64,000 bases of DNA, from contig NC_066592.1 in the NCBI RefSeq assembly GCF_905475345.1, positions 5,171,001 to 5,235,000 on the forward strand. The letters run 5' to 3'. The translations under genes were made by a program, and so were the position numbers. Every line of letters starts with the position of its first letter. Position 1 is the first letter of the stretch. This document shows positions 12,616 to 25,408 of the stretch, piece after piece. The notes below the pieces were generated by a model, which saw only the letters and a program-made list of their open reading frames with translations, searched no databases and was not told the DNA's origin. Source of the DNA: Vespula vulgaris (Eukaryota > Arthropoda > Insecta > Hymenoptera > Vespidae).

Positions 12616-13384
12616 GTGGAATATCTCGCCGGGAGACATTCCGCCACGCGAGAACGTAAGCTGGAATTACGGAGCTCTTCTGCCTGGAGGCACAGGAAGG
12701 ACCGTGATATCGTAGAAAGCTTAGTATGATGAACCATGGATAACATACTCGTGTCGAATAACAACCCTCGACAGGGTTGCCTATGCTAGAAGAACGTCAA
12801 GAATCATTTCAAACTCGTCTTCGAGAAACTTTGGTTTCTTTGGAAAAGAATACTAATCACGTCGATGTTTGAATATCTTCTCTGAAAGAGCTGATCTTAA
12901 ACTTCGTATCATCCTAGCTTAAGGCACCTTAACGATCGCGTGCGATAAACTGGTATAGGAGGTGTGGCCTCGTGGATATTCGATATCCATAAGGTAATAA
13001 TAGAAATGAAATTTCTCTACCGACTGTACGGCACGTCATTGCACCGCCGCGGATGTGAGGTGACTCCGAAGTGAATGAATCCAGGAAGGTAATCCGATGC
13101 AGTGTAAAGACCCGCTCAGCTGTGAGCTCAAGATCCTCTTCCTCCCGTTCTTCCCTTCTTTCTCTTCTATCATCTCGATTCTCCTCTGCCCTTCTCCTTT
13201 GCTCCTCCTCCTCCTCCTCCTTCTCCTCCTCCTCCCGCAAGATGACGAATAATACCGGAAGTAGTTTTAACGCGTAACGGACTAGATTTTTCTCTTTGCA
13301 GGGCAATACGTCCTACGCACTATCGACTTGATTCCAAAGAGAGAAAAAGAGAGAGAAAGAGAGATATCTTGGCTTTGAGTCATC

Positions 13385-13387
<3 letters not shown>

Positions 13388-13433
<46 letters not shown>
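13388..13433. repeat. (TA)n microsatellite
   Basis: About 23 TA units without interruption. Confidence 0.95.
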
Positions 13434-13436
<3 letters not shown>

Positions 13437-13961
13437 AGTTGATTGAAACTCGGAAAATAGTTTCAGAGAATTTTATAAGAAAGAATCTTATGAACCGATC
13501 CATCAGTCCGAAATAGGCCGAAGAAGAAGAAGATTCTCAAGGACTCCCATATTTCGTAGCACGAGCAACGTAACCGCTCTTCTAACTCTCGACGTGGTAA
13601 ATGCAGATTGTGCCAAGTATATGTCTAAGCCTGTCTCGCAACTCTTGCTTAATTGACGCTGAGATCCTTCGGATGCCGTTCCCTCTCCGATGCTTTCCTT
13701 CTTGGGATAGCTGAAGTCTGAGGAGTAAGAGGAGGAAGCAAGAATGAGAGAGAGAGAGAGAGAGAGGTAGATAGAGTCTTCCAGGATGGGTATAGACGAG
13801 AAAAGAGAGAAGCGATACATCGCGCGTGGCTACTGAATCGGTATAGGTATATCGAGTACCACTTTTCCTCATTAAAGAGAACCGTCGCGATCGCCATCGT
13901 CACCGCCATCGCGCCTACTGGAAGCGGTTTAATTAGTCAGGAATCGTAACACCGGACCATC

Positions 13962-14015
13962 TGTCGTCGTCTTCGTCGTCGTCGTCGTCGTTGTCGTTGT
14001 CGTTGTCGTCTTCTT
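13962..14015. repeat. (TCG)n/(TTG)n trinucleotide tract
   Basis: About 18 units of GTC with TTG and TTC variants. Similar CpG-containing trinucleotide tracts occur at 31183-31240 and 44330-44350. Confidence 0.85.
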
Positions 14016-14435
14016 GACATAGCGGACGTATATACCTACTTAGAATCTTTCGCGATCACTCACGCACGATCACACTCGAGCGAACAGGCTAACAACTATG
14101 CGATTTTTTATTAACTCCATCTTCCTCGTTCAATGAAATTCCTAAGGAAATAAAAATAATGAAGAAGATGCAACTATGCGACGACGATATACATTTTTCA
14201 TATCATTATTTGTTATATCTTAGAATTTAAGATTCCTGATTCAACAAAGAGAAGTCAAGCGGTAATGGCAAACCAAGGAGGATTAGAAGAAAACATAGGA
14301 ACGTTCGATCGAGCTAAATCATAGCTAGAAGGCAATTCAGTCAAGAAGAGAGAAAGAGAGAGATGGAAGCTCGATAGATTAGTCGCGTAGTAGGATACAA
14401 CGGTCGTTCTTGCGGGCCGAGAGAGTGCAATGGCT

Positions 14436-14475
14436 CGTACGCAGGATGCATCGAGAGGCATCCTGCATTCGTACG
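14436..14475. other. Inverted repeat / hairpin
   Basis: Arms CGTACGCAGGATGC (14436-14449) and GCATCCTGCATTCGTACG (14458-14475) flank an 8-base loop. CAGGATGC pairs perfectly with GCATCCTG, and the outer CGTACG blocks pair after a small bulge. It lies in a CpG-rich spot (14400-14560). Confidence 0.6.
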
Positions 14476-14920
14476 TGTCCGCGATTCGTGATCGTGCTAC
14501 GTAATCCGCAACGGATACTCTCGCGTATATTCCTCGCTCCGCTTCGCCCTCCGGCCTGCGTGCCATAATATAATTAATCATTTAACTCGTGTTTGTCGTG
14601 TGCGACCGTTCGTGACGGAGTCGAGTTCGATATGAACTTTTAGTTCCTCTATTCAAAGTTTGTCTTTTTCATCTTTATGTTATATTAATGGAAAATCATT
14701 GATTATGATGAATATATCGAATAAAAGTTGTATATAAACCTTTCGAGTCGGTTACTTTCGATCGGTATCGACAAGTCCATTTAGAAAAGTCTACTGATCG
14801 TAATTATCTGATCTCTATCGCAATTATATTACAATCGTAAAATCATAGAGAAAATATTCTTTGAATACCTGACACCGTTTACAAGTAAGTAGAAATTCCT
14901 ATGCCGAGTTAGAATCGCTT

Positions 14921-14970
14921 GAACGAAATGTGATGTCGAGTTAGTATAGACATAGGATCGCTAATAGGTT
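14921..14970. repeat. Dispersed element, copy 1
   Basis: The block beginning GAACGAAATGTGATGTCGAG recurs at 43973 with one mismatch over 22 bases, and weaker similarity continues for about 25 bases. Single-copy flanks differ. Confidence 0.5.
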
Positions 14971-17524
14971 TAAAGAACAGATTTCTTGCCAATTGCCAAT
15001 GCGTATAGAAATCGTTACGTATATTTCGTTGCATTCCAAATGATTGAAAAAAAATCAATGTTCCAACTAACATTCGGTTGCACAAATGGACAAATAAATA
15101 AATGAAACTATTAGGCGTATAGCAAGTATTGAGACATTCGCTTTAACTATGAGCCGATGGTTATGCTAATTGTAGTGGTGTGCACAGTGGTGTGCTACGA
15201 TCATACGATTTGTATGTCACGGTTAGGAAATAAAGAAAATCCTACGTATATGGATATGTATGTATATATATGAGTAAGAATGGTGTTATCGAGAGAGGTA
15301 ATGTTATATGGCTTCTTCAAAGCGTTAATGCGTCGCTCGAGTAGATGCAAACGAGTATTTGACGTGGTTGGTACGACTCTTATGAATACGATTGTACTCC
15401 TTTATGCTTTCGTTCGTCATTTATCGACGCTGAGAGGAAGCTGAGTTACGTAAATTCGAAGAAGGGAAAGTCAAAGATGAAAGAGAGAACCTCTCCAACT
15501 TTGGGTCTATGACTTTCTTATCTCTCAGGATGAAATGCTAATTACAAATACAACGGCATGATTTAGTATACACGGTTAATTTACACGTTTCCGATTGCTT
15601 TTCGAAAGTCACGAAGGAAATCTCGAGTCGCATCGTTCTGTTAAAAAAAGAAAAAAAAAGCCGAAAGAATAAACGATGATCTATCTCGAAAAATCGAAAA
15701 TCGTGATACGATTCCTCTTACTTGCGCACTCCTATTTGTCTAAAAAAAATATATATGCTATGTCAATATAAGCTCACCGTTTCTCTCAAGTTTTCTTATT
15801 TTCTTTCTTATTCTTCATTCTATTTTTCTTCTTTTTCTTTTTTGTTCACGTCTAAAAACGAAAATATGTAAATGCGAAGGAATAACATAGTCGAACGTAA
15901 ACGTTATTTTTCACGTCCTCGCGAAAGCCCCTAGGTAAGAACTAACTTGGTATGTGTGTGTTAAACAGAAATTGAATACAATCGGGTGATAACTCGAGCT
16001 CGTTGACTCGCATGCATACTTCGTATTTCTTATATGCACGGGTTTGTCTTCGGCGTAAAGCACAGGTGTGCAATAAAAAGGAATTCCAAGTATCGAGGCG
16101 ATAATCGATCTTTAATTCTCATTCACTGGTATAGTATAGTATACTCGAATAGGCATCTGGAAATAAATGCAAATCTCTTTTCTCGGCTCATTGACAATCC
16201 CACCACGATAATATAGAGAGTCGACTCGATCGATTCGTTTCTTGTACTCGTGTCTCGATTAAATTCTTATGAGAGAGTCGAGCGTGTGCCGGGTGAATGT
16301 TTTGCATGCTTCTAACGTCGGAAATAAGACGTGACGAGAAGCTATGGAAAAAGTAATGATGATGGATTACGCACGGTGTCACTCGCATATTGTGTCTTTA
16401 ACGACGTTACGACACGACTCGTTTTTTATTTCTATCCGTAAAAAGATGAATACTAAAAGACATACTCGCATTACAATATTTTAATGCGATTTACAAATTA
16501 TCCCTCAATCGTGAACAAATTACGTTTCTTTTCCTTTATTTATTTATTTATTTATTTTTTTTTATCGTTAATCAAAGACTATTTCGATCGTTGCAAATTT
16601 TCGTGACATCTACTTTCGGAGCTTTCCCCAATCAGAAAGCACGAAATTAAAAATTCCAAGAGAACATTTGTATAAAAAAGAAGGAGAAAGAGAGAGAGAA
16701 AAAAATAGGAATAGAAAAAAAGCAAAAGTGTGCAGTCATTCGTGCAGTTGGCGTAATTTTAATCTCCGTTCATCTTTCTCGAGCAAAAGAAATATAAATC
16801 GAGCTCTCGCAAGAGGAGTCACGTCAAGTTTCCTCCTCTCTTGTACCTCCTCTTCCTCCGGAGTACGGATCTTCTGAGAAGATCTCTCCTTTGCGGTATT
16901 GTTTACGACTCGAGAAAGAATCTCGTCGCCCGATCTGTCACGCGCTCGTACCAACACGCGCATATACATATACAAATACATACACCCACACACACACAAA
17001 AGTACGCGCGTGGATACTCATACACGTAGAAAAACGACCACAAGTTCGAGACGTCGAGAGTGCAGCGCCCGGTCGATCCTGAATCGTGTGTAAACTATCT
17101 AGAAATCTTGTATCTCTTCGTAGCACGCGTAGATACCAGTCACTACGCCACGTAACTTAGATGCACCTGCGTGTTTTCTCTCTTTCTCTCTCTCTTTCTC
17201 TCTTTTTTTTCTTTCTTTCTCTTTATCTCTTTATCACTTTGCATTTTCTTCATCGAATATAGAATTCTTTTTCTTTTTATTTATTTATTTATTTTTTTAT
17301 CATTCCCAACTTACGAGAAAAAGATTTACGAACATTGATTTTATATCTGTCTTTATTGATTGCCAGTAAATTAAAATGCAATTTCTTTTCTCTGACAATA
17401 TTTTTCGTTCATATCGTTGCATTAATCATAGTCAACGAATCGATAGAAAAAATGATATTGAGTAATCGTATTGGTAAATGCGAAGCATGAAATTTGTAAT
17501 CAAATTGACGAATTTCGTAGATCT

Positions 17525-17600
17525 TAATATTAAAGAAAAAAAGAAAGAATGGAAGAAAGAGAGAAAGAGAGAAAGAGAGAAAGAGAGAAGAAAAGAAGAA
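17525..17600. repeat. Purine (GAAA/GAGA)n tract
   Basis: Imperfect AAAG and AGAG units. A matching pyrimidine tract sits at 17176-17232 on the plus strand, so the two could pair or both form triplex structures. Confidence 0.7.
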
Positions 17601-17679
17601 GGGTATAGGTAAGAAAATGAAGGGAGAGCAGGTGAAAATCGATAATCGACGAAGGAGAGAAACGTTAAGATGAAAGAGT

Positions 17680-18070
17680 GGAGGGAGAAAAAAGAAGGAA
17701 GAAAAAAGGGGGCCAATGAGAAGGAAAGAGACGGTGGTACGTCAAGATCCAGGTCGCGGACCTCGTGCGAAAAAGAAAGTTCTTCTTCGAGAATCGACGA
17801 GATCGGGGGTGGGAGGTGGGGAAAGATCGGTGAGAGTGGAACCGTCCCCTCGTGCGTGTGTCTGTGTGCGTTTCTCGATTCACCGTACAGACGAATCGTT
17901 CGTTCAATGACCGAAATTCGTCGGAGAGTAGCTCCCGAAATCGTTTTACCATTACCACTACTACCATCGCTACCCTCCCCCCTACCGCCATCTTGATCGA
18001 AAGTAGGTGGATACCTTGTGTACGGACGCATTCCATCGATACGGACGTCGCGACGTAGAAAGTCGCGGAA
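17680..18070 (-). promoter_or_regulatory. CpG-rich island with CCGCCATCTT motif
   Basis: The segment is more GC-rich than its flanks and contains ACCGCCATCTTG at 17984-17995, which on the minus strand reads CAAGATGGCGGT, a YY1/Pho-type start-site motif. An open minus-strand frame of 199 codons runs across it, but its lower half is microsatellite, so I read it as non-coding. It may be an alternative promoter. Confidence 0.25.
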
Positions 18071-19539
18071 GTGTTCAGTAGAATTCGACGAAATTCGAGT
18101 TCCTTGCTTCGTTGCTTTCGAGTCATTCGCATTAATTTTTTTTTTATTACATATTATTATTACTGATATGATTTTATTACTGGTATATTTTTTACTCTTA
18201 TTTTATTTTGTTTTACTTATTCATTTTTTTTTTGTTGGATCTCGAAGTTCGACATGTAATATAGTCGAGAAGGTTGCTTGTAATTACTGTGCGTATTTCT
18301 GTATGTATTTTTATACGTATTCCTATATTATTAGACGTATTTCTACTTATAAATACTTCAGCCTCCTTCTCGATATAATTGGCGGGAAATTCGAAAACGA
18401 CTGAAAGATGGGAAACGGATTACATCGTTCGTTCTTAAATTATTCTGATAAAGTAGCCTATCACGCCCAAGGATTTATCGCGTTACCGCTATTTACATTG
18501 CATTCCTCGCATAAAATCGTCCTCTCGTTTTAATTATAATACTTGAGAGAGTTAGACGAGAAGATGAAGAAGAGAAAAAGAGAAAGAAAGAGAAACATAG
18601 GTTTTATATGTTTATGCATAGCTCCGAGCGGATGCTGAGAGATTAGAACGGTATATACCCGAGGCTTATTATTAATTTCCGCGGAATGCAACCGTGCAAA
18701 TTCCATTGTAACACCGTCGTAACTTAAGCACTCGAACTCCCTTCTTGTGGATAAATACAATCGGTAGGTATTACCGCACGAGTAACTACCTACTTTTGTA
18801 ATTGCGTTTCATATATCTTTCACGCGTATGCGCTCGCCGCACCTGAGCACTCACTTTAATGAAACGCACACGTTCTAACTTCTATCCACGTAATAAATGA
18901 TTTATAGCTTTGATGATCGCACATTCGAGCGGTAGGTACGCATAATATAAGCATTCTATATATACGAATAAATTATCATCCTATTTTTCAACATCTCGCG
19001 AAATAAATTAGAAAATATCTAAAGTTCCGATGACAAAAACGTGATAATATACTTATTTTACGTGTCTTCGAATTCGATCTCGAGAAAGAAAAGAAAGAAA
19101 GAAAGAAAGGAAGGAAGAAACAGAAAAAGAAAAAAAGAAAAGAAAAAGGAATCTTTTCTCTCGCGAGATTTCACCGTGTAAAAACTTGCCGATCATTGAC
19201 CGATCGTTAATATGACGTATGCGAATGGAACTTTCGAAAAGTAAGTGTAGAAAGGGTAGGGTCATTTGAGGCCGAGCCTATATGAATATTTTATGCCATT
19301 AACCTGACAAAAAGATCGGTATTCTCGTCGACGACAACGACGACGAGAATGATCGTCGAATTTTACGACGAATTTCACTGAGTTTTACGAGCCCATCGCA
19401 AAATGCTACTTGCTTTCCCTGCTTCGAGGATGGTTCGATGTTTAAAAAAGAAAGGTTGAAGGATAGAGGGAGAAGGAGAGAGAAAGAAAAAGACGCGAAA
19501 TTAATCGACACTACTTGGGAGAGACGCGAGATCCAAGCA

Positions 19540-19710
19540 GATCCTTTGGCGGTCTCGGAACCATTTAATTTCGGCCAGACCGATTATTTCCCCGTCAAAA
19601 TCAAACCCTCCGGCTGTTCTCTGCACTTCGAAGACAACAACTACAACGTTGCAAGCCATTGGATCTGCATAAAAAAGGAGAACGACGCGCATAAATTCCA
19701 AAACTTACCA
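19540..19710. other. Island of complex, non-repetitive sequence
   Basis: About 170 bases of balanced composition between purine-rich tracts. A plus-strand open frame of 110 codons (19438-19770) spans it, starting in a simple repeat and ending in a pyrimidine tract. I cannot tell a conserved non-coding element from a small unrecognised exon. Confidence 0.3.
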
Positions 19711-19889
19711 AACCTCGAGAGCATCTACCTTTTCTTTCTGCTTTCTCCTCTTTCGCACTCGACGAAATAATAGCTTATCATGTTGGGATCGGTAGGAGAA
19801 ATCGATTTCACGAGAATAAAGAGACAGGGTAGGTAGATTCGAGGAGAAGAAGAAGAAGAGCAAGAACGAAAAGCGGGAGAAAGATAGAC

Positions 19890-19896
19890 GGATAGA

Positions 19897-19936
<40 letters not shown>

Positions 19937-19965
19937 AAGAGAGAGAGATAGAGATAGAGAGATGA
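19890..19965. repeat. (GATA)n/(GACA)n compound microsatellite
   Basis: GATA units grade into five GACA units and then GAGA, a typical decay series of one tetranucleotide family. Confidence 0.9.
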
Positions 19966-20419
19966 GAGACGTAGGAAGGCACTAATTAACGCTAACACGT
20001 GTCGGGCAAACATAGGCGAGGCTAGAAGCCCAAGGCCATTGACATTGTACCTTTCTTCCTATCTCGTCAAGATCCAACCAGACACTTGTTCTACTACGAG
20101 ACTTTCGAAATTTCTTCGTATCGTAAAATCGAATCGATTGGAGAAGGACGCAGATAAAAAGAAAGAAAGGAAATTATAAAGAACCGTCGAGAGTTGATGA
20201 CAATGAGGAGAGAAAGACATAAGAAAACTGTCGTCGTAATCTGAATTGCTCTGAGAAAACGCAGAGCTCTTGTTGTTTCGACCGATCGCGAAATTACCAC
20301 AACAATGGGTGGGCACCCTGAGCAAAGCGAAGGGGGAAGAGGAGAAAGGGGAGATGATAATTACGAAGAAACGTATGCGAAAGAAACGGGAGAAACTCGA
20401 CAATTACCGGAGGAGGACC

Positions 20420-21340
20420 GTTCTTCTTCACGGCCAACGACAAAGTCCTAAAGGACTTTCGACTTGGCTTATTTCTCCAATTGTTTGACTTGGAAATAGC
20501 ATTTGCAATAGAGCACGAACTTTCGAGCTCGAGAAGCACAAGGATTCGGTCGCGTTTACAAGGGAATCGTGAGCCGATATACCCGTTCCCTCTCCTCTCT
20601 AAACCTTGTAAAACCAAGCGACTTGCGTGGCACGTATTCGTTCGCCGCGAAAGCCAAGGGTGTGTACGATGGAATGTATATATATGTTCGCGTACGAGTA
20701 TGTCGAACCGATACGTGTCGACACGACGCACCGAATATACGACTTATCCCTTCCCCCACACTGTCTCTCATTCTTCCTCTTTCTTTCTTTTTGAACCAAA
20801 TACGGCGAGGTGTAACGCTTTCCGAGAATGGACTCGTGCCAATCGACGGCATATAACTACGTGTCATCGACGTTTGTGTTCCAAGCTGATTTCCTTTACC
20901 CGCCAAAAATTAAGATTCCAATATCGAACTGGATCTCTCTTCGAGCGATCTTTTTTCTTTGTATATTTTTTTTTTTTTTTTGAGGGGAAGATTCTTTTCC
21001 CCTTTCTTTTTCTATTTTTCCTTTTTTGGGAGGAGGGGAGGGGGCAATCGACTTCTCCTTTCGTATGTAGCAAGTATTTGAAGCTCCCGCGCGTAATATG
21101 CGTATACGTATGAAAAAATGGTGGCAGGCGCATGAGAAAATCCGCATGGAGGTCGTGGAAAGAACGGTTCAACGTGGACAGCTCTCGTAGAGAAGACGCG
21201 CGTAGGAGCGTCGGTATTAACCGCATCCGACGCACGATAATCATCATAACGGGCACATCCTTCAACTCGCCGCTTCCGAGTCTGAAAGCCTTCTTTCCTT
21301 ACTTTCGCGCAGGACAATGCCCACTTTTACCAATGTATAC
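20420..21340. other. Mixed-composition intronic segment, nothing coding recognised
   Basis: Relatively GC-rich and non-repetitive apart from a T-run at 20965 and a G-rich block (GGGAGGAGGGGAGGGGG) near 21028-21044. Overlapping open frames exist on both strands and in several phases, which indicates low stop density rather than a gene. Confidence 0.3.
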
Positions 21341-21485
21341 CTACATCGACTTCCTCTTTTCCCAAGCCTCCTTTCGAGTCCCGTCTTCAGTTTCACGAAG
21401 TTTTATATTTTTCTAGATTTAGAGTAGAGTTCAAAGTCACTAGAGAAAATATACGTTGGCACCGACATCGACGAAGAGGAGTACA

Positions 21486-21577
21486 CGATGTTCATACGCA
21501 CGTAATGGGATACCATGAGCTCGTTCACGGGACAGCTCGCTTCGCTCAAGTCTACTCGGCCGTGAACGCGGAAACGT
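21486..21577. repeat. Local duplication A, copy 1
   Basis: The 36 bases 21486-21521 (containing GCACGTAATGGGATACCA) recur at 22175-22210 with three mismatches. A second block, GAACGCGGAAACGT at 21564-21577, recurs at 22401-22414 in the same order and orientation. Confidence 0.7.
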
Positions 21578-21739
21578 AACAGTTCTGTGCCATGGGCATG
21601 TCGATTCTCTTAAGCGTACGGAACCTCGCGTATAGATAACTAGAGGATGCAAAGTGAACTGTCGTCTCTAGAACAGTAAGAAAAGTATCGTAACGGACTG
21701 ATCCCAATTCTAAATTCGAGACGCGTTCGTAATAAATTC

Positions 21740-21820
21740 AGTTCAGTAAAGAAAGAAAAGAAAGGAAAGAAAAGAAAAGAAAAGAAAAGAAAAGAAAAGA
21801 AAAGAAAAAGAGAGAAAAAA
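21740..21820. repeat. (AAAAG)n pentanucleotide tract
   Basis: About ten AAAAG units plus degenerate purine flanks. The complementary pentamer TTTTC is repeated at 38782-38816. Confidence 0.9.
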
Positions 21821-22174
21821 GAAGCAAGTACGAAACCCTTTCTAACGATCAATCTGATTTTGTGCCGGCATACGAAAGATTCGATGGGATAAAGATTAGC
21901 TCACATGGACGTCGAGTGCTCGGTTAATGAACCCGAGAGATCGGTAAGGATAAAACGATTTTATCTCGACGGCGATAAGGACGGGCGTACGCCGTTAGAA
22001 ATCTCCGCGAGTTGTTCTCGGTCCACGGACTACGAGGATGCTGGAAGGAGGGATCGACTGGAGGAGCACGTAGATTCTCCGAAGGCTCGATGAGAAATCG
22101 GTAAATGTATCGTGCTTGGTGTGTTGCCGGTATGTTCAGGATTGGCCCTCGCTCTGCCATTGGCATAAGCGCAT

Positions 22175-22414
22175 CGATGCTCATATGCACGTAATGGGAT
22201 ACCAAGAGCTAGCCAGCTAGCTAGCGAGCTAGCGAGCTAGCCAGCAGCTAGCTCGCTTCCTCGGCCATACGCTTTCTGCCTTCCCCTCTTCCTCTTCCTC
22301 TTCTTCTCCTTCTTCTTCATCTCTCATCCTCTTTTACTAACACAGAATACAGACTACAGAGAGACTTGGAAGCTCCGCAAGACTCGCGCATCTGCCTCGC
22401 GAACGCGGAAACGT
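22175..22414. repeat. Local duplication A, copy 2, expanded by an AGCT cluster
   Basis: Matches 21486-21577 at both ends. The interior is 148 bases longer than in copy 1 and holds the AGCT palindrome cluster (22206-22256) and a CTT-rich pyrimidine tract. Expansion after duplication is the simplest reading. Confidence 0.65.
22206..22256. repeat. Cluster of AGCT/GCTAGC palindromes
   Basis: Repeated AGCTAGC units with CC, GA and AG spacers, all self-complementary, so the 50 bases can fold on either strand. Confidence 0.85.
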
Positions 22415-25039
22415 GTCACGGCTATGAAACTTCCACCTTCCGTGTCCCATTCGTACGAAAAATGATACATGGAAGTTGATACTGAGAAAACGATCCTTCT
22501 CATTCACTCACTCACTCACTCGCTCGCTCCTCTTCCTCCTCTTTCTCCTTCTTCTTTTGCTTCGTTTTGTTCTCTTATTATTAAACGAACAGAAAAAAAA
22601 GAAAACAAAAGGAAAAGTAAAGAATTCAAAAGCAAGTAAACGTTCGCGAGTATTCTTCCCTTTGAGTATAATATATACCGTCCTTAAAATAAAAAGATTC
22701 CTGGTATGCGTATACTTAACGAAAAGAAGTTCTTAATTACGCGAAGAAGGTAAGATCGGCGAATCTCTTTAAAGACAAAACGTGTTCCATGTATATTAAT
22801 CACTCGTAAGCGTGTGCTTTTATAACTTTTCCATCGTTTAATTTCCATAAAGACATCGCTTTTTCTTTCACGGCCACCGGAGGAACCGTGCGAACATAAT
22901 GACAGTCATTAGGACCTGTGGATCCGCGTCGCAGGTGTTAAGACACGGTTAATGATACCCGTAAATATGCTCCTCGCACGTACTACTTTTTGTTTCGTTG
23001 CATCGTTCCGTGGAATTCTTAGCGATACCCCAAAACCACTGTCGCGTTCGAAGATACCTTCGAATAAAAATCATTTTTACGATTCGTTACGAGACTCATT
23101 AATAAGAGATGAGAAAGAGGAGGAGAATTAAAAACGAATTATTTTCGATCAAAGTATACAAATATTGTAGGCCTGTATAAATATATGTATGTACGCGTAT
23201 ACAAAGTGAAAACAATGATATCGATAAAGTATCGATCGAAAGATCCAACCAGATAATTTTCACACGAGTTGAAATGTTCGAATTGACAGAACGTTATTCG
23301 ACCTCGAACTCCTGATCGACTATGTCCCGCTAGATCTCAACGATCGCTACGCTTTATTCTCAGTTCGTTCGACTTGACAGGTGCGTATCGAATCGGTCGA
23401 TGATGTTTTTTGAAAAGCAAAAGAAACGACGCGGCGCTTAGAGGATAAGGATAATTCAGCTTACGTAACGATTATCACGAGTATCTAAGAGTAGCGCCAG
23501 CATAAGACGAAGGTTGATTGACCTAAGAAAGATCAATTTCTTTACGATGCATGCAAAATCGATCGCAATAATTTTTTGTTTACGTTTAACGCGACGTATA
23601 TTTTTTTTTTAATTACTATTTTTTTTTTTTTGCAAAATCAAGAACCCATATTTCATTAATCGGATCGATAGGCATTCGATGTAATTATAAAAGAAGTGGC
23701 TCGCATAAGATCTTATTAATCGATTTTGACGTCGTACGATTGTGATAGATAGCATGATTGTGACCGAGAAAGTAGCGATATCCATATGAATAATTGCATA
23801 GAAAGCGATAGGTGGGACGAAAGAAATGGTATATCTAATTATATTGTTAATAGTCCTTTTTTTGAAAGTTACAGAACATCGAAGATACAAATCTCAAAGA
23901 TAGTTTCTCACGAAGTTTCCGAAAAAATCCTAGTCGCACTTCTTCACGGTTTCTAACATCGAGGTGAATCGTTTCGATCCGCGTTTTTTTTTTTTTCTTC
24001 TGTGTTGTTCTTTTTTATATATACAAAGAAGAGAAACCTACCGGAAACTGAATAATTCAAGAAGGATCAAGATCGACACGCGTAACTCTTGCTTACCTTT
24101 AAATAAAATAAGCGATAACACAGAAATTATACGTAAGATCTTTTAAAAACGTCGATCGACTAAGTACGTTTTCTTTAGAAGGGAGAGTAACGTTTGGTCT
24201 TCGACCTTATCTATCGATGATAATCGTCGAAGTTGCTGGGAGGTCAGAGGTCATCTTAGACGCGACGAGAATAATACCCAGGCATTCGACCAAGTTGGAC
24301 TTCCCGAATGCAGATTGCAAGTCTCATAATAATAGCCGATCGTAATAATAAATGTCATAGACCGTAGGTAAGATCTAGAAAGTGTGTCAACGATTTTTAC
24401 GAGACTCGCACGAACGAACGAACCGAACGTACGAACCAAACGAACGAACGAACGATCGTGAGACTTTCGAAAGTCAAGGTCAATGTTACGCGATCACAAT
24501 GATCTACGCCTCGAGTTAAGAATAGAGTAAAAAGATGAAGCGAAAGACGTGATTATAAGAGAAAAATAATAATAATAATAATAATAAAAAAATGAAAAAA
24601 ATAAAAATGAAATAATAAAAAATTCAATAAATAAAAAAAAGAAAAAGCGAAAGGATTATAATTACGTTAGGCGCGTTCGATCGTAGAGAAAGAGGGATCG
24701 CCATCGTTAAGCTGTCATCCGATAATCGATTGCTTCCGTAAAATCATCGAGAACGTACCACCGAGTACGATGTCACGTGCGCTGATAGTTTTCGCAAGAC
24801 GGCAGGCTCTTATTACACGCTCAATGTCGATTTTATGGGATCGACCTCTTCGACGAAATTTTTCATTTTTGCGCTACATTTCTTTCTCATTCCTTTTCGA
24901 TCTTATCTCGATCAATAATACGTTCTTTCAATAATACGTCTATCTCTTTCTTTCTCTTTCTCCTTCTCTCTTTCGTTTCAAGTAGTATACCTATGTATAC
25001 TTACTTTCAATCCCTGCAACGAGCCCAATTAAATTCAAG

Positions 25040-25320
25040 GAGGAGGAAGAGAAGGTTGAATTTCGAGCGAAAAGTCACCATGGAAAGTCACACTGGTTGC
25101 GTTTTCTTGGTAAACAAGCGGCCTATCTCTTGGTAGGTCGAGACGTGCGCGTTTCGAATTCCAGGCCTTGCACTCGAAGGAAATTCTTCGGTGCCCCTTA
25201 TCGGGCCCAAGGATGTCGGTAGGTAAACGGCATGGGATGAGTTTCACTCGTTGCGACCTTTCAGCCTTTTCATTTACCCGCGATAATGTTCCGGCCTTAA
25301 CCCTTTGACTCGCCTCCTTT
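25040..25320. other. Island of complex sequence containing duplication B, copy 1
   Basis: About 280 bases of balanced, non-repetitive sequence, ending in a T-run and the (CTT)n array at 25342. Bases 25197-25244 match 25810-25856 (see copy 2). Confidence 0.4.
25197..25244. repeat. Local duplication B, copy 1
   Basis: A 21-base identical core (25197-25217, containing ATCGGGCCCAAGGATG) recurs at 25810-25830. A second match GATGAGTTT follows 39 bases from the core start here and 38 bases in copy 2, so the similarity is colinear. Confidence 0.7.
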
Positions 25321-25339
25321 TTTTACAACTCCCATCGTC

Positions 25340-25341
<2 letters not shown>

Positions 25342-25371
<30 letters not shown>

Positions 25372-25377
25372 CTTCTT

Positions 25378-25407
<30 letters not shown>
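25342..25407. repeat. (CTT)n microsatellite
   Basis: About 22 CTT units on the plus strand with no interruption. Confidence 0.95.

Positions 25408-25408
<1 letters not shown>

Noticed and set aside
17432..18031. Minus-strand open frame of 199 codons
   Set aside because: More than half is Ser/Phe/Leu from a purine microsatellite, and there is no recognisable domain. Kept only as a possible promoter region.
20481..21113. Plus-strand open frame of 210 codons
   Set aside because: Competing frames of similar size exist on both strands, the end is poly-Phe from a T-run, and no conserved block is visible.
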